Assembly: GCA_002350855.1 (NCBI GenBank)
Contig: DEFM01000015.1
Location: 39,765-103,764, forward strand
Length of the DNA: 64,000 bases
DNA from: Prevotellaceae bacterium UBA2852
GTDB lineage: Bacteria > Bacteroidota > Bacteroidia > Bacteroidales > Bacteroidaceae
Direction of reading: 5' to 3'
Shown: positions 1 through 6,833 of the stretch, one piece after another
Numbering within the stretch: the stretch's first letter is position 1
Layout of the letters: each line of letters begins with the position of its first letter
Made by a program: the position numbers and the translations under genes
The notes under the pieces: model-generated
The model's input: only the letters and a program-made list of their open reading frames with translations
Told to the model about the DNA's origin: nothing
Databases searched by the model: none

Positions 1-551
1 TCGAAGTGAATATGGGTGCGGCAGAAGAATTGGCACGACAATTCCGTCTACGCGATATGGGCGGTATCATAGTCATTGACTTTATTGACATGGATACTGC
101 GGAACATCGTCAGAAACTCTATGAACACATGACGGAGTTGATGCGTAACGATCGTGCAAAGCATAACATACTACCTCTTTCCAAGTTCGGACTGATGCAG
201 ATTACACGTCAGCGTGTGCGTCCGGCAATGGATGTTCTGGTAGAGGAAACTTGTCCTACATGCATGGGAAAGGGAACAATCAAGTCTTCGTTCCTCTTCA
301 CCGACACACTTGAAAGCAAAGTAGAATATGCCGTTCGTCACATGGGCATTAAGAATCTGCGAATCTATGTTCATCCTTATGTCGCTGCGTATATCACCAA
401 GGGTATCCTTTCGATATACAGGAAATGGCAGATGAAATACGGATTGGGCATAAAGGTCATACCGAGTCAGCAATTAGCTTTCCTCCAATATCAATTCAAG
501 GACGGAAAGGGCAACGAACTCAATATGACTGAGGAAATCGATACTAAGTAA
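1..551 (+). CDS. rng: Ribonuclease E/G family protein, C-terminal part (cut by window start)
   Basis: Single-strand endoribonuclease for rRNA maturation and mRNA decay. The frame is open to the left edge, so only about the last 183 codons are present. The sequence contains the family stretch RLRDMGGIIVIDFIDM, which carries the metal-binding aspartates of the DNase I-like subdomain, then the zinc-link motif CPTCMGKG (CPxCxGxG), which joins subunits in RNase E/G. The short tail after the zinc link favours RNase G over the long, scaffold-bearing RNase E. It ends in TAA just before a strong hairpin terminator. The start codon lies outside the window. Confidence 0.93.
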   Translation, partial: EVNMGAAEELARQFRLRDMGGIIVIDFIDMDTAEHRQKLYEHMTELMRNDRAKHNILPLSKFGLMQITRQRVRPAMDVLVEETCPTCMGKGTIKSSFLFTDTLESKVEYAVRHMGIKNLRIYVHPYVAAYITKGILSIYRKWQMKYGLGIKVIPSQQLAFLQYQFKDGKGNELNMTEEIDTK

Positions 552-553
552 TA

Positions 554-590
554 AAAAAAGTGGTGAGTCACATCGACTCACCACTTTTTT
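554..590. terminator. Bidirectional intrinsic terminator
   Basis: A 10-bp perfect stem (560-569 with 575-584, loop ACATC) is flanked by six A on the left and six T on the right. It can therefore stop the rng transcript on the plus strand and read-through from the phosphohexomutase gene on the minus strand. Confidence 0.9.
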
Positions 591-596
591 GTTGAA

Positions 597-684
597 GACC
601 CCTCTAACTCCCGTCATGGGAGAACTTCACCATCCGGATGGCCCCCTCCTTTACGGGAGGGGTGCCCAGCGGGCGGGGTGGGTC
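597..684. repeat. GC-rich REP-like palindromic repeat, copy 1
   Basis: It starts with GACCCCTC and ends with GGGGTGGGTC, and the interior contains ATCCGGATGG and a CCCTCC...GGGAGGGG stem. The same ends and blocks recur between genes at 2464, 4304, 5458, 5957, 14531, 21645, 58337, 58433 and 61941. It lies between a terminator and the stop codon of a convergent gene. Confidence 0.8.
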
Positions 685-689
685 TGCTT

Positions 690-2429
690 TTACACTCCTA
701 AGTCCTTCAGCACCTGAGTAGCCTTGACGTCTGCTTTCTCGCAGGTAGCCTTGTAGTCGGCAGCGCTTGGAAGGTCTTCAGGAACTTCGAGGTAGAACTT
801 GATCTTTGGCTCTGTACCTGAAGGACGAACACTTACCTTGGTGCCGTTCTCTGTGAAGTACTGAAGCACGTTGCTTGTGTCAGGCATCTGCATCTTGGTC
901 TTGTTGCCCTGAGCGTCAGTCTGCTCAAGCAGTTTGAAGTCCTTGGAGAGAACTACAGGTGAACCGCCAAGCTGAGTAGGAGGATTCTTGCGGAAGTTCT
1001 CCATCATGGCCTTGATCTCGTCTGCTCCAGTCTTACCAGGCTTAACTACGTTGATGGCCTTGTTGTATGTGAAGCCGTATTCGTTGTAGATATTCATGAG
1101 CAGGTCGTAGAGAGTCATGCCGTTGTCCTTTGCCCAAGCTGCAATTTCGCAGATAAGACAGATACTTGCTGGGCTGTCCTTGTCGCGTACCTTATCGAAT
1201 GGGAGGAATCCGAAGCTTTCTTCACCACCGCCGATGTACTTCTTCACACCTTCGTTTTCGCGGATAAGAGCTGCAATCCATTTGAATCCTGTGTAGCAGT
1301 CCTGGAGTTCCACACCGTTCTTGTCGGCAATGCGACGGATGAGTTCGGTGGTTACGATGGTCTTTACAAGGAATTCGTTGCCTTTGAGCTGACCGAGCTT
1401 CTTCTTGTTGGCAATGATGTACCATGCGAACATCATGCAAGTCTGGTTGCCGTTGAGGATTTCCCATTCACCATCGCTGTTGCGGCAAACGATAGCCAGA
1501 CGGTCGGCGTCAGGGTCACTGGCAATCACGAGGTCGGCATTGAGCTTGGTTCCGAGCTTCATACCCAGTGTCATAGCCTCAGAGTTCTCTGGGTTTGGAG
1601 AAACCACAGTTGGGAAGTTTCCGTCGATAACCATTTGCTCCGGCACCACGTGGATGTTCTGGAAGCCCCAGCTGCGCAGAGCCTCAGGAATGATTACTCT
1701 ACCAGTTCCGTGGAGTGGGGTATAGACGATGTTGAGGTCTTTCTGTCGCAGAATCACATCTTGGTCAACCATTGCTTCCTTCACAGCTGCAAGATAATCC
1801 CAGTCCATCTCTCCACCGATAATCTGGATGAGGTCAGGATTGCCTTCCCACTTCACCTCTTCCATCTTCACTGCATTTACCTCATTAATGATGCCAGTGT
1901 CGTGAGGAGCAAGCACCTGTGCACCGTCGTCCCAGTAAGCCTTGTAGCCGTTGTATTCCTTCGGGTTGTGTGAAGCAGTTACGTTCACACCAGCCACAGC
2001 ACCGAGCTGACGGATGGCGAACGAAACCTCTGGAGTAGGACGGAGGCTCTCGAAGAGGAACACCTTGATGCCGTTTGCTGAGAAGATGTTTGCGACAGTC
2101 TCGGCAAACATACGTCCGTTGTTACGGCAGTCATGACCTACAACCACGCTTTTTCCTCCTTCAGGGAAAGCCTTGTTGATGTAGTTGGCGAAACCCTGTG
2201 TGGCAGCGCCCACGATGTACTTGTTCATGCGGTTAGTTCCTGCGCCCATGATGCCGCGCAGACCGCCTGTTCCGAATTCCAGAGTCTGGTAGAAAGCGTC
2301 GATAAGCTGTGATTTGTCTTCAGCCTCGAGCATTGCCTTTACTTCTTTTTTTGTCTCTGCATCAAACACAGGACTGGTAGCCCAAATCTGAGCTATCTCA
2401 GTGCATTTTTTCAAAAGTTCTTGATCCAT
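690..2429 (-). CDS. pgcA: Phosphoglucomutase/phosphomannomutase (alpha-D-phosphohexomutase)
   Basis: Cytoplasmic enzyme that moves the phosphate between C1 and C6 of hexoses, feeding nucleotide-sugar and glycogen synthesis. All four family signatures are visible in order: the N-terminal GTGGLRGIMG, the phosphoserine loop TASHNPKEYNGYK, the metal loop DPDADRLA, the sugar-binding GGGEESFGF, and the phosphate-binding RPSGTEPK near the C terminus. At 579 residues it matches the PgcA/PGM2 subgroup (about 580), not the roughly 450-residue GlmM/ManB type. The ATG start at 2429 gives a normal N terminus. Whether glucose or mannose is preferred cannot be read from the sequence, and the symbol is by analogy with Bacillus. 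Confidence 0.93.
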   Translation of the reverse strand: MDQELLKKCTEIAQIWATSPVFDAETKKEVKAMLEAEDKSQLIDAFYQTLEFGTGGLRGIMGAGTNRMNKYIVGAATQGFANYINKAFPEGGKSVVVGHDCRNNGRMFAETVANIFSANGIKVFLFESLRPTPEVSFAIRQLGAVAGVNVTASHNPKEYNGYKAYWDDGAQVLAPHDTGIINEVNAVKMEEVKWEGNPDLIQIIGGEMDWDYLAAVKEAMVDQDVILRQKDLNIVYTPLHGTGRVIIPEALRSWGFQNIHVVPEQMVIDGNFPTVVSPNPENSEAMTLGMKLGTKLNADLVIASDPDADRLAIVCRNSDGEWEILNGNQTCMMFAWYIIANKKKLGQLKGNEFLVKTIVTTELIRRIADKNGVELQDCYTGFKWIAALIRENEGVKKYIGGGEESFGFLPFDKVRDKDSPASICLICEIAAWAKDNGMTLYDLLMNIYNEYGFTYNKAINVVKPGKTGADEIKAMMENFRKNPPTQLGGSPVVLSKDFKLLEQTDAQGNKTKMQMPDTSNVLQYFTENGTKVSVRPSGTEPKIKFYLEVPEDLPSAADYKATCEKADVKATQVLKDLGV

Positions 2430-2463
2430 AATATGTTAGTTTTAAGAATTAAGTTCTAAAGTA

Positions 2464-2504
2464 TCTACTCCCCTCCATAACAGGGAGGGGCAAGGGAGTG
2501 GGTC
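2464..2504. repeat. GC-rich REP-like repeat, copy 2 (short form)
   Basis: Short palindrome CTCCCCTCC...GGGAGGGG followed by AGTGGGTC, immediately after the dipeptidase stop codon on the minus strand. Same family as copy 1 but lacking the ATCCGGATGG block. Confidence 0.75.
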
Positions 2505-2506
2505 TA

Positions 2507-4165
2507 CTACTTCATGAGGAATTTTTCGCCGGTTTCCTTTGCTACGGCTTCCCAGTAGCGGTCGGGATAGCTCGGACGAATGATTTTACCTCCAAGACCA
2601 TACTGTGAGCGGACGAATTTGTGATCGGCATCTTCCTCTTTCAACACCATGTCGTTGTGCTTCACTACGAGGTACTCGAAGAGTTCCTTCCAGTATTTCA
2701 TCATGCTGTTGGCGCAAGTCTGGCTGTGTTCGGTCAGAATCTTTACAGCTTCGGCAGGATTGTTGTCGTAGGCGGTCTTAGCTCTCGTCTCCATAGTCAT
2801 TTGCAGGTTGCTGAAGATATTCTCCGTCTCGTCAATCCAGCGACGCAGGTCGGGATACATCTTCTCGTAGTAAGGATAAACAATGTTGCTTACCGTATTG
2901 CAGAGCCAGTATGCCGATGCCCAGTTGAAAGTGATTTCGTCCTGCACACCCTCGATGCGCTGGAAGCACTTGGGAATATCTGTCACACAGCAATAAACAG
3001 GCACGTATGCAGTCATGTTGGCATCATCGTTGGTCCACCACACCACACCACCTATGGCATTTGGCAAGTAGCTGCGCATCTGTCCCACAAACGAGAAACC
3101 TGTCTGCTGAGTTGATGTAGGACGCTCGGTGAAGTATTTCTTTCCGTTAGCTGTGAAAGAGAGTGGAGAAGGGCGGTAAGGCATGTTGTAAGGACCGCTG
3201 CCCAGGTCGCTCTGCATGTCGAGAGCAGTACCTTCATAGTGGTCACGCATATCGTTCTTGATGTCCTGAACACTCACCTTCTGCTTTGGTTTCATGTAGA
3301 GGGGCATTTCCATGGTGAGGTCCTCGCCGTTGATGTAAGGCAGGAATTTGTCCATACCGTCCACGTGCTTGTTGAAGAACGACCATGCACGAGCGTCGCA
3401 GTAGCGGATTCCGCTGAAGTCGAGAGGACAGTATGCGTCGCGGAAAGAGAACTCAGAGTCTTTCTTGCCTGTGAAGAAACCCTTCTCGCGGGCGAACTTC
3501 ACCACATCCTTGGCATAGATTACATTCTGCTTGTCCTTCATGTCGAAGCGTGTTATGCGGCTCTGGTTGGCGTGAGCGCAGATGCAGTCGTCGGGAATGC
3601 GGATGGCAACCCACACAGCACCCTTGCGGCCAGGACCCTTGCCCACCATTTCCATCACCCATGCCTCGTTCTTGTCGGCAATGGTGAAAGTCTCGCCCTC
3701 GCTGTAGTAGCCGTATTTCGCCACGAGGTCAGTCATAATTGAGATAGCCTCGCGAGCCGATGTACTGCGTTCGAGAGCAATGTATATCAGCGAACCGTAG
3801 TCTATTAAGCCATTAGGGTCAGCCAATTCTTCACGTCCTCCGAAGGTCGTTTCGCAGATACTCACCTGGTGTTCGTTCATCTGTCCCACTACATTGTAGG
3901 TAACTGGCGCCTGGGGAATTTCACCAAGATATTTGTTTGTGTCCCATTCGTATATCTTGCGCATCTCGCCCGGAGCATGCTTGCCGCCCACGTGGCGGTA
4001 CATATTACCGTACATGCCGTAGCTGTCTGCGTTATAGCTTACTATCACGCTGCCGTCAGTCGATGCAGCCTTGCCCACAATAAAGTTTGTGCAGGCATTT
4101 GAGTGAAGAATGAAGAATGAAGAGTGAAGAATTAGTGCAAATGCAAAAATGAATAATCGTTTCAT
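2507..4165 (-). CDS. Secreted C69-family dipeptidase
   Basis: Ntn-hydrolase peptidase that cleaves dipeptides outside the cytoplasm. The first 25 or so residues are a hydrophobic signal sequence, and cleavage would expose the Cys of NACTNFIVGK. In family C69 (PepD-like) this Cys becomes the N-terminal nucleophile. Further family features are the following DGSVIVSYNADS segment and the W/Y-rich middle part. The length of 552 residues is normal for Bacteroidales C69 enzymes. The hydrophobic core of the signal peptide (two LHSSFF/ILHS-like blocks) is encoded by a short DNA repeat that is also found in non-coding gaps of this window. The gene stands alone between repeat-rich gaps. Confidence 0.9.
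   Translation of the reverse strand: MKRLFIFAFALILHSSFFILHSNACTNFIVGKAASTDGSVIVSYNADSYGMYGNMYRHVGGKHAPGEMRKIYEWDTNKYLGEIPQAPVTYNVVGQMNEHQVSICETTFGGREELADPNGLIDYGSLIYIALERSTSAREAISIMTDLVAKYGYYSEGETFTIADKNEAWVMEMVGKGPGRKGAVWVAIRIPDDCICAHANQSRITRFDMKDKQNVIYAKDVVKFAREKGFFTGKKDSEFSFRDAYCPLDFSGIRYCDARAWSFFNKHVDGMDKFLPYINGEDLTMEMPLYMKPKQKVSVQDIKNDMRDHYEGTALDMQSDLGSGPYNMPYRPSPLSFTANGKKYFTERPTSTQQTGFSFVGQMRSYLPNAIGGVVWWTNDDANMTAYVPVYCCVTDIPKCFQRIEGVQDEITFNWASAYWLCNTVSNIVYPYYEKMYPDLRRWIDETENIFSNLQMTMETRAKTAYDNNPAEAVKILTEHSQTCANSMMKYWKELFEYLVVKHNDMVLKEEDADHKFVRSQYGLGGKIIRPSYPDRYWEAVAKETGEKFLMK
4101..4132. repeat. GTGAAGA/ATGAAGA simple repeat inside a signal-peptide coding region
   Basis: Several imperfect 7-8-bp units (GTGAAGA, ATGAAGA) occur here, inside the 5' end of the C69 dipeptidase gene. 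Similar strings are non-coding at 15270-15310, 16284-16326, 21607-21644 and 55834-55867. Confidence 0.75.
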
Positions 4166-4181
4166 CTGTTATTTGAGTTAT

Positions 4182-4275
4182 ATCATCGCGCTGAAGCGCT
4201 GGTTTCTTTAGGATTTATAAGGATTTATAAGGATTTTCTGAGATTTTCTTCAGATTTTTCGCGAAGCGAGTGAGT
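4182..4275. repeat. Composite intergenic repeat: CGCGCTGAAGCGCTGG block plus AAGGATTTAT units
   Basis: Bases 4182-4202 are identical to 42468-42488 (a 21-bp match centred on the palindromic block GCGCTGAAGCGC). AGGATTTATA units and a GAGATTTTC motif follow, then TTTTTCGCGAAGCGAG, a small CGC/GCG hairpin. The same architecture (AAGGATTT units, GAGATTTT, then a CGC...GCG hairpin) recurs on a larger scale at 63241-63580. No gene lies in this gap. Confidence 0.7.
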
Positions 4276-4303
4276 TCTTAAGTTCGTAATCCGCAGTAGG
4301 TAA

Positions 4304-4390
4304 CTACTCCCCTCCATTACGGGCAATCGCGCGTTCGCGTTCAAGCGATTGGTGTAGCGAAGCGGAAGGTGCCAGGCAAGGGGGTGGGTC
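4304..4390. repeat. GC-rich REP-like repeat, copy 3 (long form)
   Basis: Outer blocks ACTCCCCTCC and GGGGGTGGGTC surround an inner block (CGCGCGTTCG, GTTCAAGCG, TTGGTG) that recurs almost unchanged in copy 10 at 61941-62021. It sits just downstream of nadC. Confidence 0.8.
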
Positions 4391-4393
4391 TCC

Positions 4394-5266
4394 TTATATC
4401 TTCAGTTTATTTGACCCTGCAGCTTTGAAGCTCATGTCGAGCCCCTTGACAGAGTGGGTGAGTGCACCGAAGGATATGAAATCCACACCAGCCTTGGCAT
4501 AGGGAATCATCGTGTCGAAAGTGATGCCGCCCGAGGATTCAGTCTCAGCACGTCCGGCTACCAGTTCCACAGCCTTCTTCGTGTCCTCTGGAGTGAAGTT
4601 GTCGAACATGATGCGGTCGCAGCCCTCGGCCAGAGCCTCGTTCAGCTCCTTGAAGTCGCGCACCTCACATTCAATTTTCAGGTCCTTGCCCTTAGCCTTG
4701 CAGTAAGCCTTCGCACGGCTTATGGCATTGTGTACGCCGCCGCAGAAATCGATGTGGTTGTCTTTCAGCAGAATCATGTCGAACAGACCGATGCGGTGGT
4801 TCATGCCTCCGCCAATCTTCACAGCCTCCTTCTCCAGCATACGCATACCTGGAGTCGTCTTGCGTGTGTCCAGCACACGGGTCTTCGTGCCGGCGTCAAT
4901 AAGTGCCTGCTGGTATTTGTGAGTCATCGTGGCGATGCCCGACATACGCTGCAGGATGTTCAGCATCAGGCGCTCCGTCTGCAGCAGGCTCTGTTCCTTT
5001 CCCTTCACGCTCATCACAATGTCACCAGGCTTCACATGGGCACCGTCCTCGATATACACCTCGACTTCCATAGATGGGTCGAAGCGGTGGAATACCTCCT
5101 TGGCTATCTCCACGCCGGCAAAGATACCCTCCTCCTTGATCAAGAGTTTAGACTCGCCCATAGCGTCCTCGGGGATGCAGCAAAGCGTTGTGTGGTCACC
5201 GTCGCCAATGTCTTCGGCGAAAGCCAGGTCAATCAACCTGTCGTTTAGTTCTTCAACTGATAGCAT
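4394..5266 (-). CDS. nadC: Nicotinate-nucleotide pyrophosphorylase (quinolinate phosphoribosyltransferase)
   Basis: Converts quinolinate and PRPP to nicotinate mononucleotide in de novo NAD synthesis. The start is the ATG at 5266 (MLSVEELNDRL), giving 290 residues, the normal size. A TTG further upstream would add 21 hydrophobic, non-family residues. Recognisable motifs are EDIGDGDHT at the N terminus, LNILQRMSGIAT, the substrate-binding RKTTPGMR, GGGMNHRIGLFD, LLKDNHI, IECEV, MFDNF and the final SSGGI/ISFGALTHS. No nadA or nadB lies nearby. Confidence 0.96.
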   Translation of the reverse strand: MLSVEELNDRLIDLAFAEDIGDGDHTTLCCIPEDAMGESKLLIKEEGIFAGVEIAKEVFHRFDPSMEVEVYIEDGAHVKPGDIVMSVKGKEQSLLQTERLMLNILQRMSGIATMTHKYQQALIDAGTKTRVLDTRKTTPGMRMLEKEAVKIGGGMNHRIGLFDMILLKDNHIDFCGGVHNAISRAKAYCKAKGKDLKIECEVRDFKELNEALAEGCDRIMFDNFTPEDTKKAVELVAGRAETESSGGITFDTMIPYAKAGVDFISFGALTHSVKGLDMSFKAAGSNKLKI

Positions 5267-5399
5267 ATCTTGTATCTTATAATTATTTATTACAAATTGC
5301 AAAATTACAGAAAATAAGAAAATACGCAAATTCTAACAGATATTTATTTCAATAACACCCTAAAAAAGTGTCTTTATTAATAATTCGAGCTATAATAAA

Positions 5400-5442
5400 A
5401 CAATGTACTTCGCACTATTATTATTAGTACGAAGCACGTTGT
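5400..5442 (-). terminator. Intrinsic terminator of the HU-like gene
   Basis: Long imperfect hairpin: 5400-5417 pairs with 5425-5442 through two G-U pairs and one mismatch. On the minus strand it is followed by TTTTATTAT. It lies 45-85 nt past the HU stop codon, after a short REP-like copy. Confidence 0.75.
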
Positions 5443-5457
5443 GTTTTAAATAAGATA

Positions 5458-5483
5458 ACCCACCCAATTGGGCGGGGTGGGTC
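5458..5483. repeat. GC-rich REP-like repeat, copy 4 (minimal form)
   Basis: A minimal palindrome, ACCCACCC-AATTG-GGCGGGGTGGGT, at the 3' end of the HU-like gene. It consists only of the two outer ends of the longer copies. Confidence 0.75.
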
Positions 5484-5485
5484 TT

Positions 5486-5917
5486 TTAATCACCTTCTCC
5501 AGGTACTGGATCAGGATCGTCGGCACTGGTGAGGATGTCAGCACCCAGTTGAGTGAGAGCGACGTCGTTGAGCTTGGTTCGCAAGTCGGTTGTCGGCTTG
5601 AAGATGATACGACGACGGTACACCTTCTTCGCTCCAGCCTCCTCCGCAGTAGCTGCAGCCTTGGCATTGAAAGACACTCGGAAGGTCCCCAGCTCCGGGA
5701 CCTGGACTGGGTGACCCTTGAGCAGGTAGTTCTCAAACTCATTTACCACAGCATGCAGACCGGCAAAGATAGTCGCCTTGTTGATGCCGCTGTTTCGTGC
5801 AGCAGCCTCAAGCAACTCGTTGCTTGTGATGCGAAGGTAATTCACTGGGGTAGTCAGGTAGGCTGACTCCTTCTTGAACGCAATGTTCCTCAGATTGCTC
5901 TTGATTACAATTGCCAT
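5486..5917 (-). CDS. HU-like (HU-HIG type) DNA-binding protein
   Basis: Nucleoid-type DNA-binding protein of the Bacteroidota HU-related group. The N terminus MAIVIKSNLRNI, the helical region around SNELLEAAARNSGINKAT, the GLHAVVNEFENYLLKG stretch and the PELGTFRVSFNA beta-arm match the HU fold. A short Pro/Asp tail (DDPDPVPGEGD) follows, common in this subgroup. A good Shine-Dalgarno sequence (AAGGAGAAA), unusual for this phylum, precedes the ATG. A consensus promoter at 6054-6085 drives it through a leader of about 130 nt that contains REP-like copy 5. It borders the accessory island on the left but has core-like composition. Confidence 0.85.
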   Translation of the reverse strand: MAIVIKSNLRNIAFKKESAYLTTPVNYLRITSNELLEAAARNSGINKATIFAGLHAVVNEFENYLLKGHPVQVPELGTFRVSFNAKAAATAEEAGAKKVYRRRIIFKPTTDLRTKLNDVALTQLGADILTSADDPDPVPGEGD

Positions 5918-5956
5918 AATAATTTCTCCTTTCTTCTCTTTAGATTAATAATATAA

Positions 5957-6039
5957 GACCTACCCCCAACCCCTCCCGAAATGGAGTGGAGAACCCTCCG
6001 GATGGTTTTCTCCTCAGAACCGAGAAGTCAGATCGGGTC
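5957..6039. repeat. GC-rich REP-like repeat, copy 5, inside the HU leader
   Basis: Ends GACCTACCCCC and ATCGGGTC, with inner CCCTCCGGATGGTT and CTCAGAACCGAGAAG blocks. It lies between the promoter (6054-6085) and the HU start codon (5917), so it would be transcribed as a structured 5' UTR. Confidence 0.7.
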
Positions 6040-6053
6040 TTTTTTTATCACTA

Positions 6054-6085
6054 CAAATATACGAATTTTTTCTTTATTTTCCAAA
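6054..6085 (-). promoter_or_regulatory. Consensus Bacteroidota promoter of the HU-like gene
   Basis: Read on the minus strand: TTTG (6085-6082), 20 bp, TATATTTG (6061-6054). This is an exact match to the primary-sigma consensus TTTG-N19/20-TAnnTTTG. The predicted transcript start is near 6050. Confidence 0.85.
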
Positions 6086-6160
6086 CATTATCACATTTAT
6101 TTTCAGTGATTTAAGTAATTTATTTCAATCTTTTTCAGGAGAAAAGCGAGCCTTCATTTT

Positions 6161-6236
6161 GTCTTAACACAACCGCTCAATTAGTCTTAAGACAACCGAA
6201 TCTTTGTCTTCGTAGGACGACGCTTTTGTGTTAAGA
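6161..6236. repeat. Nested direct and inverted repeats left of the island
   Basis: The 15-mer GTCTTAAnACAACCG occurs twice, 23 bp apart (6161-6175 and 6184-6198); the second copy contains the palindrome GTCTTAAGAC. TCTTAACACAA (6162-6172) is perfectly inverted as TTGTGTTAAGA (6226-6236). The rest of the gap 5918-6509 is AT-rich and shows no open frame of note. Confidence 0.7.
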
Positions 6237-6260
6237 GAACGGGATGAGAATGAGCGGAAA

Positions 6261-6284
6261 TTGCAAAATTGCATATTGCATTGA
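6261..6284. repeat. TTGCAA-rich repeat, left direct copy
   Basis: Matches 11221-11244 at 22 of 24 positions in the same orientation, and is inverted relative to 6410-6428. One of three related sites at the borders of the island. Confidence 0.7.
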
Positions 6285-6409
6285 TAGTCTCCGGAGCTGA
6301 AAACAAATAAGAGATTGGATTTTATATCTAATATATTATATATCAATTATTTATATTATTTTTAATTCAAAATTAATAACTTTAATAATCTGTCTCACAA
6401 AACACGAAC

Positions 6410-6428
6410 GCAATTTGCAACTTTGCAA
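6410..6428. repeat. 19-bp terminal inverted repeat, left arm
   Basis: GCAATTTGCAACTTTGCAA, the exact reverse complement of 11221-11239. The two arms enclose 4.8 kb holding the RAYT remnant and the four other island genes. Confidence 0.75.
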
Positions 6429-6467
6429 CTTATTGAATGTTTTCTTTTTTATCTTAAGAAAAAGTAC

Positions 6468-6475
6468 TATATTTG
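6468..6475 (+). promoter_or_regulatory. -7 element upstream of the transposase remnant
   Basis: TATATTTG fits TAnnTTTG and lies 35 bp before the remnant's ATG. No clear TTTG sits at the right distance upstream, so this is a weaker call. Confidence 0.4.
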
Positions 6476-6509
6476 TGCTCAGTTAAATTATGCTTAAGGT
6501 TGAGTATTG

Positions 6510-6755
6510 ATGGTGTCACACAAGTCATATCGTCCACGAAATTCAGGCCACGACTATTATAGTTGCGGAACATACCTGATAACACTCGTTGTTAGCGGTC
6601 GCGAACGTCTGCTCTCATATTTCGAAACCAAGCTTGGTCACGAAAAAGAGCATCTGGCCGGTCGCAGCGCCCTTGTGCTCACACCGCTGGGCGAGGTCGT
6701 CCAGAAGGCTTGGCAGCAGAAATATGCACCTTCGAAGGTGAAGCAAAAATTGTAA
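6510..6755 (+). pseudogene. Truncated REP-associated tyrosine transposase (RAYT, IS200/Y1-like)
   Basis: The 81-residue product resembles the N terminus of Bacteroidota RAYT proteins: a basic start, then GHDYYSCGTYLITLVVSGRERLL, where the family has a GYDY..G.Y.VT...R...LF pattern, and LTPLGEVVQKAW. RAYTs are normally 150-300 residues. Here the frame stops before the MPNHVH-type HUH motif and the catalytic tyrosine, so it cannot be an active transposase. RAYTs are the enzymes linked to dispersed REP palindromes, and this window carries about ten GC-rich REP-like copies. The identification rests on motif pattern by eye. The start could also be the TTG one codon upstream. Confidence 0.65.
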
Positions 6756-6833
6756 GATGAAGTGAGAAGAATACTTCAATGAATGTGTAGCAGAATTATA
6801 TATAAGTATCAAGAATTATAAAAACACATAATT

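Noticed and set aside
4454..5248. 264-codon open frame on the plus strand
   Set aside because: Fully antisense to nadC, which has all its family motifs; the product has no recognisable pattern.
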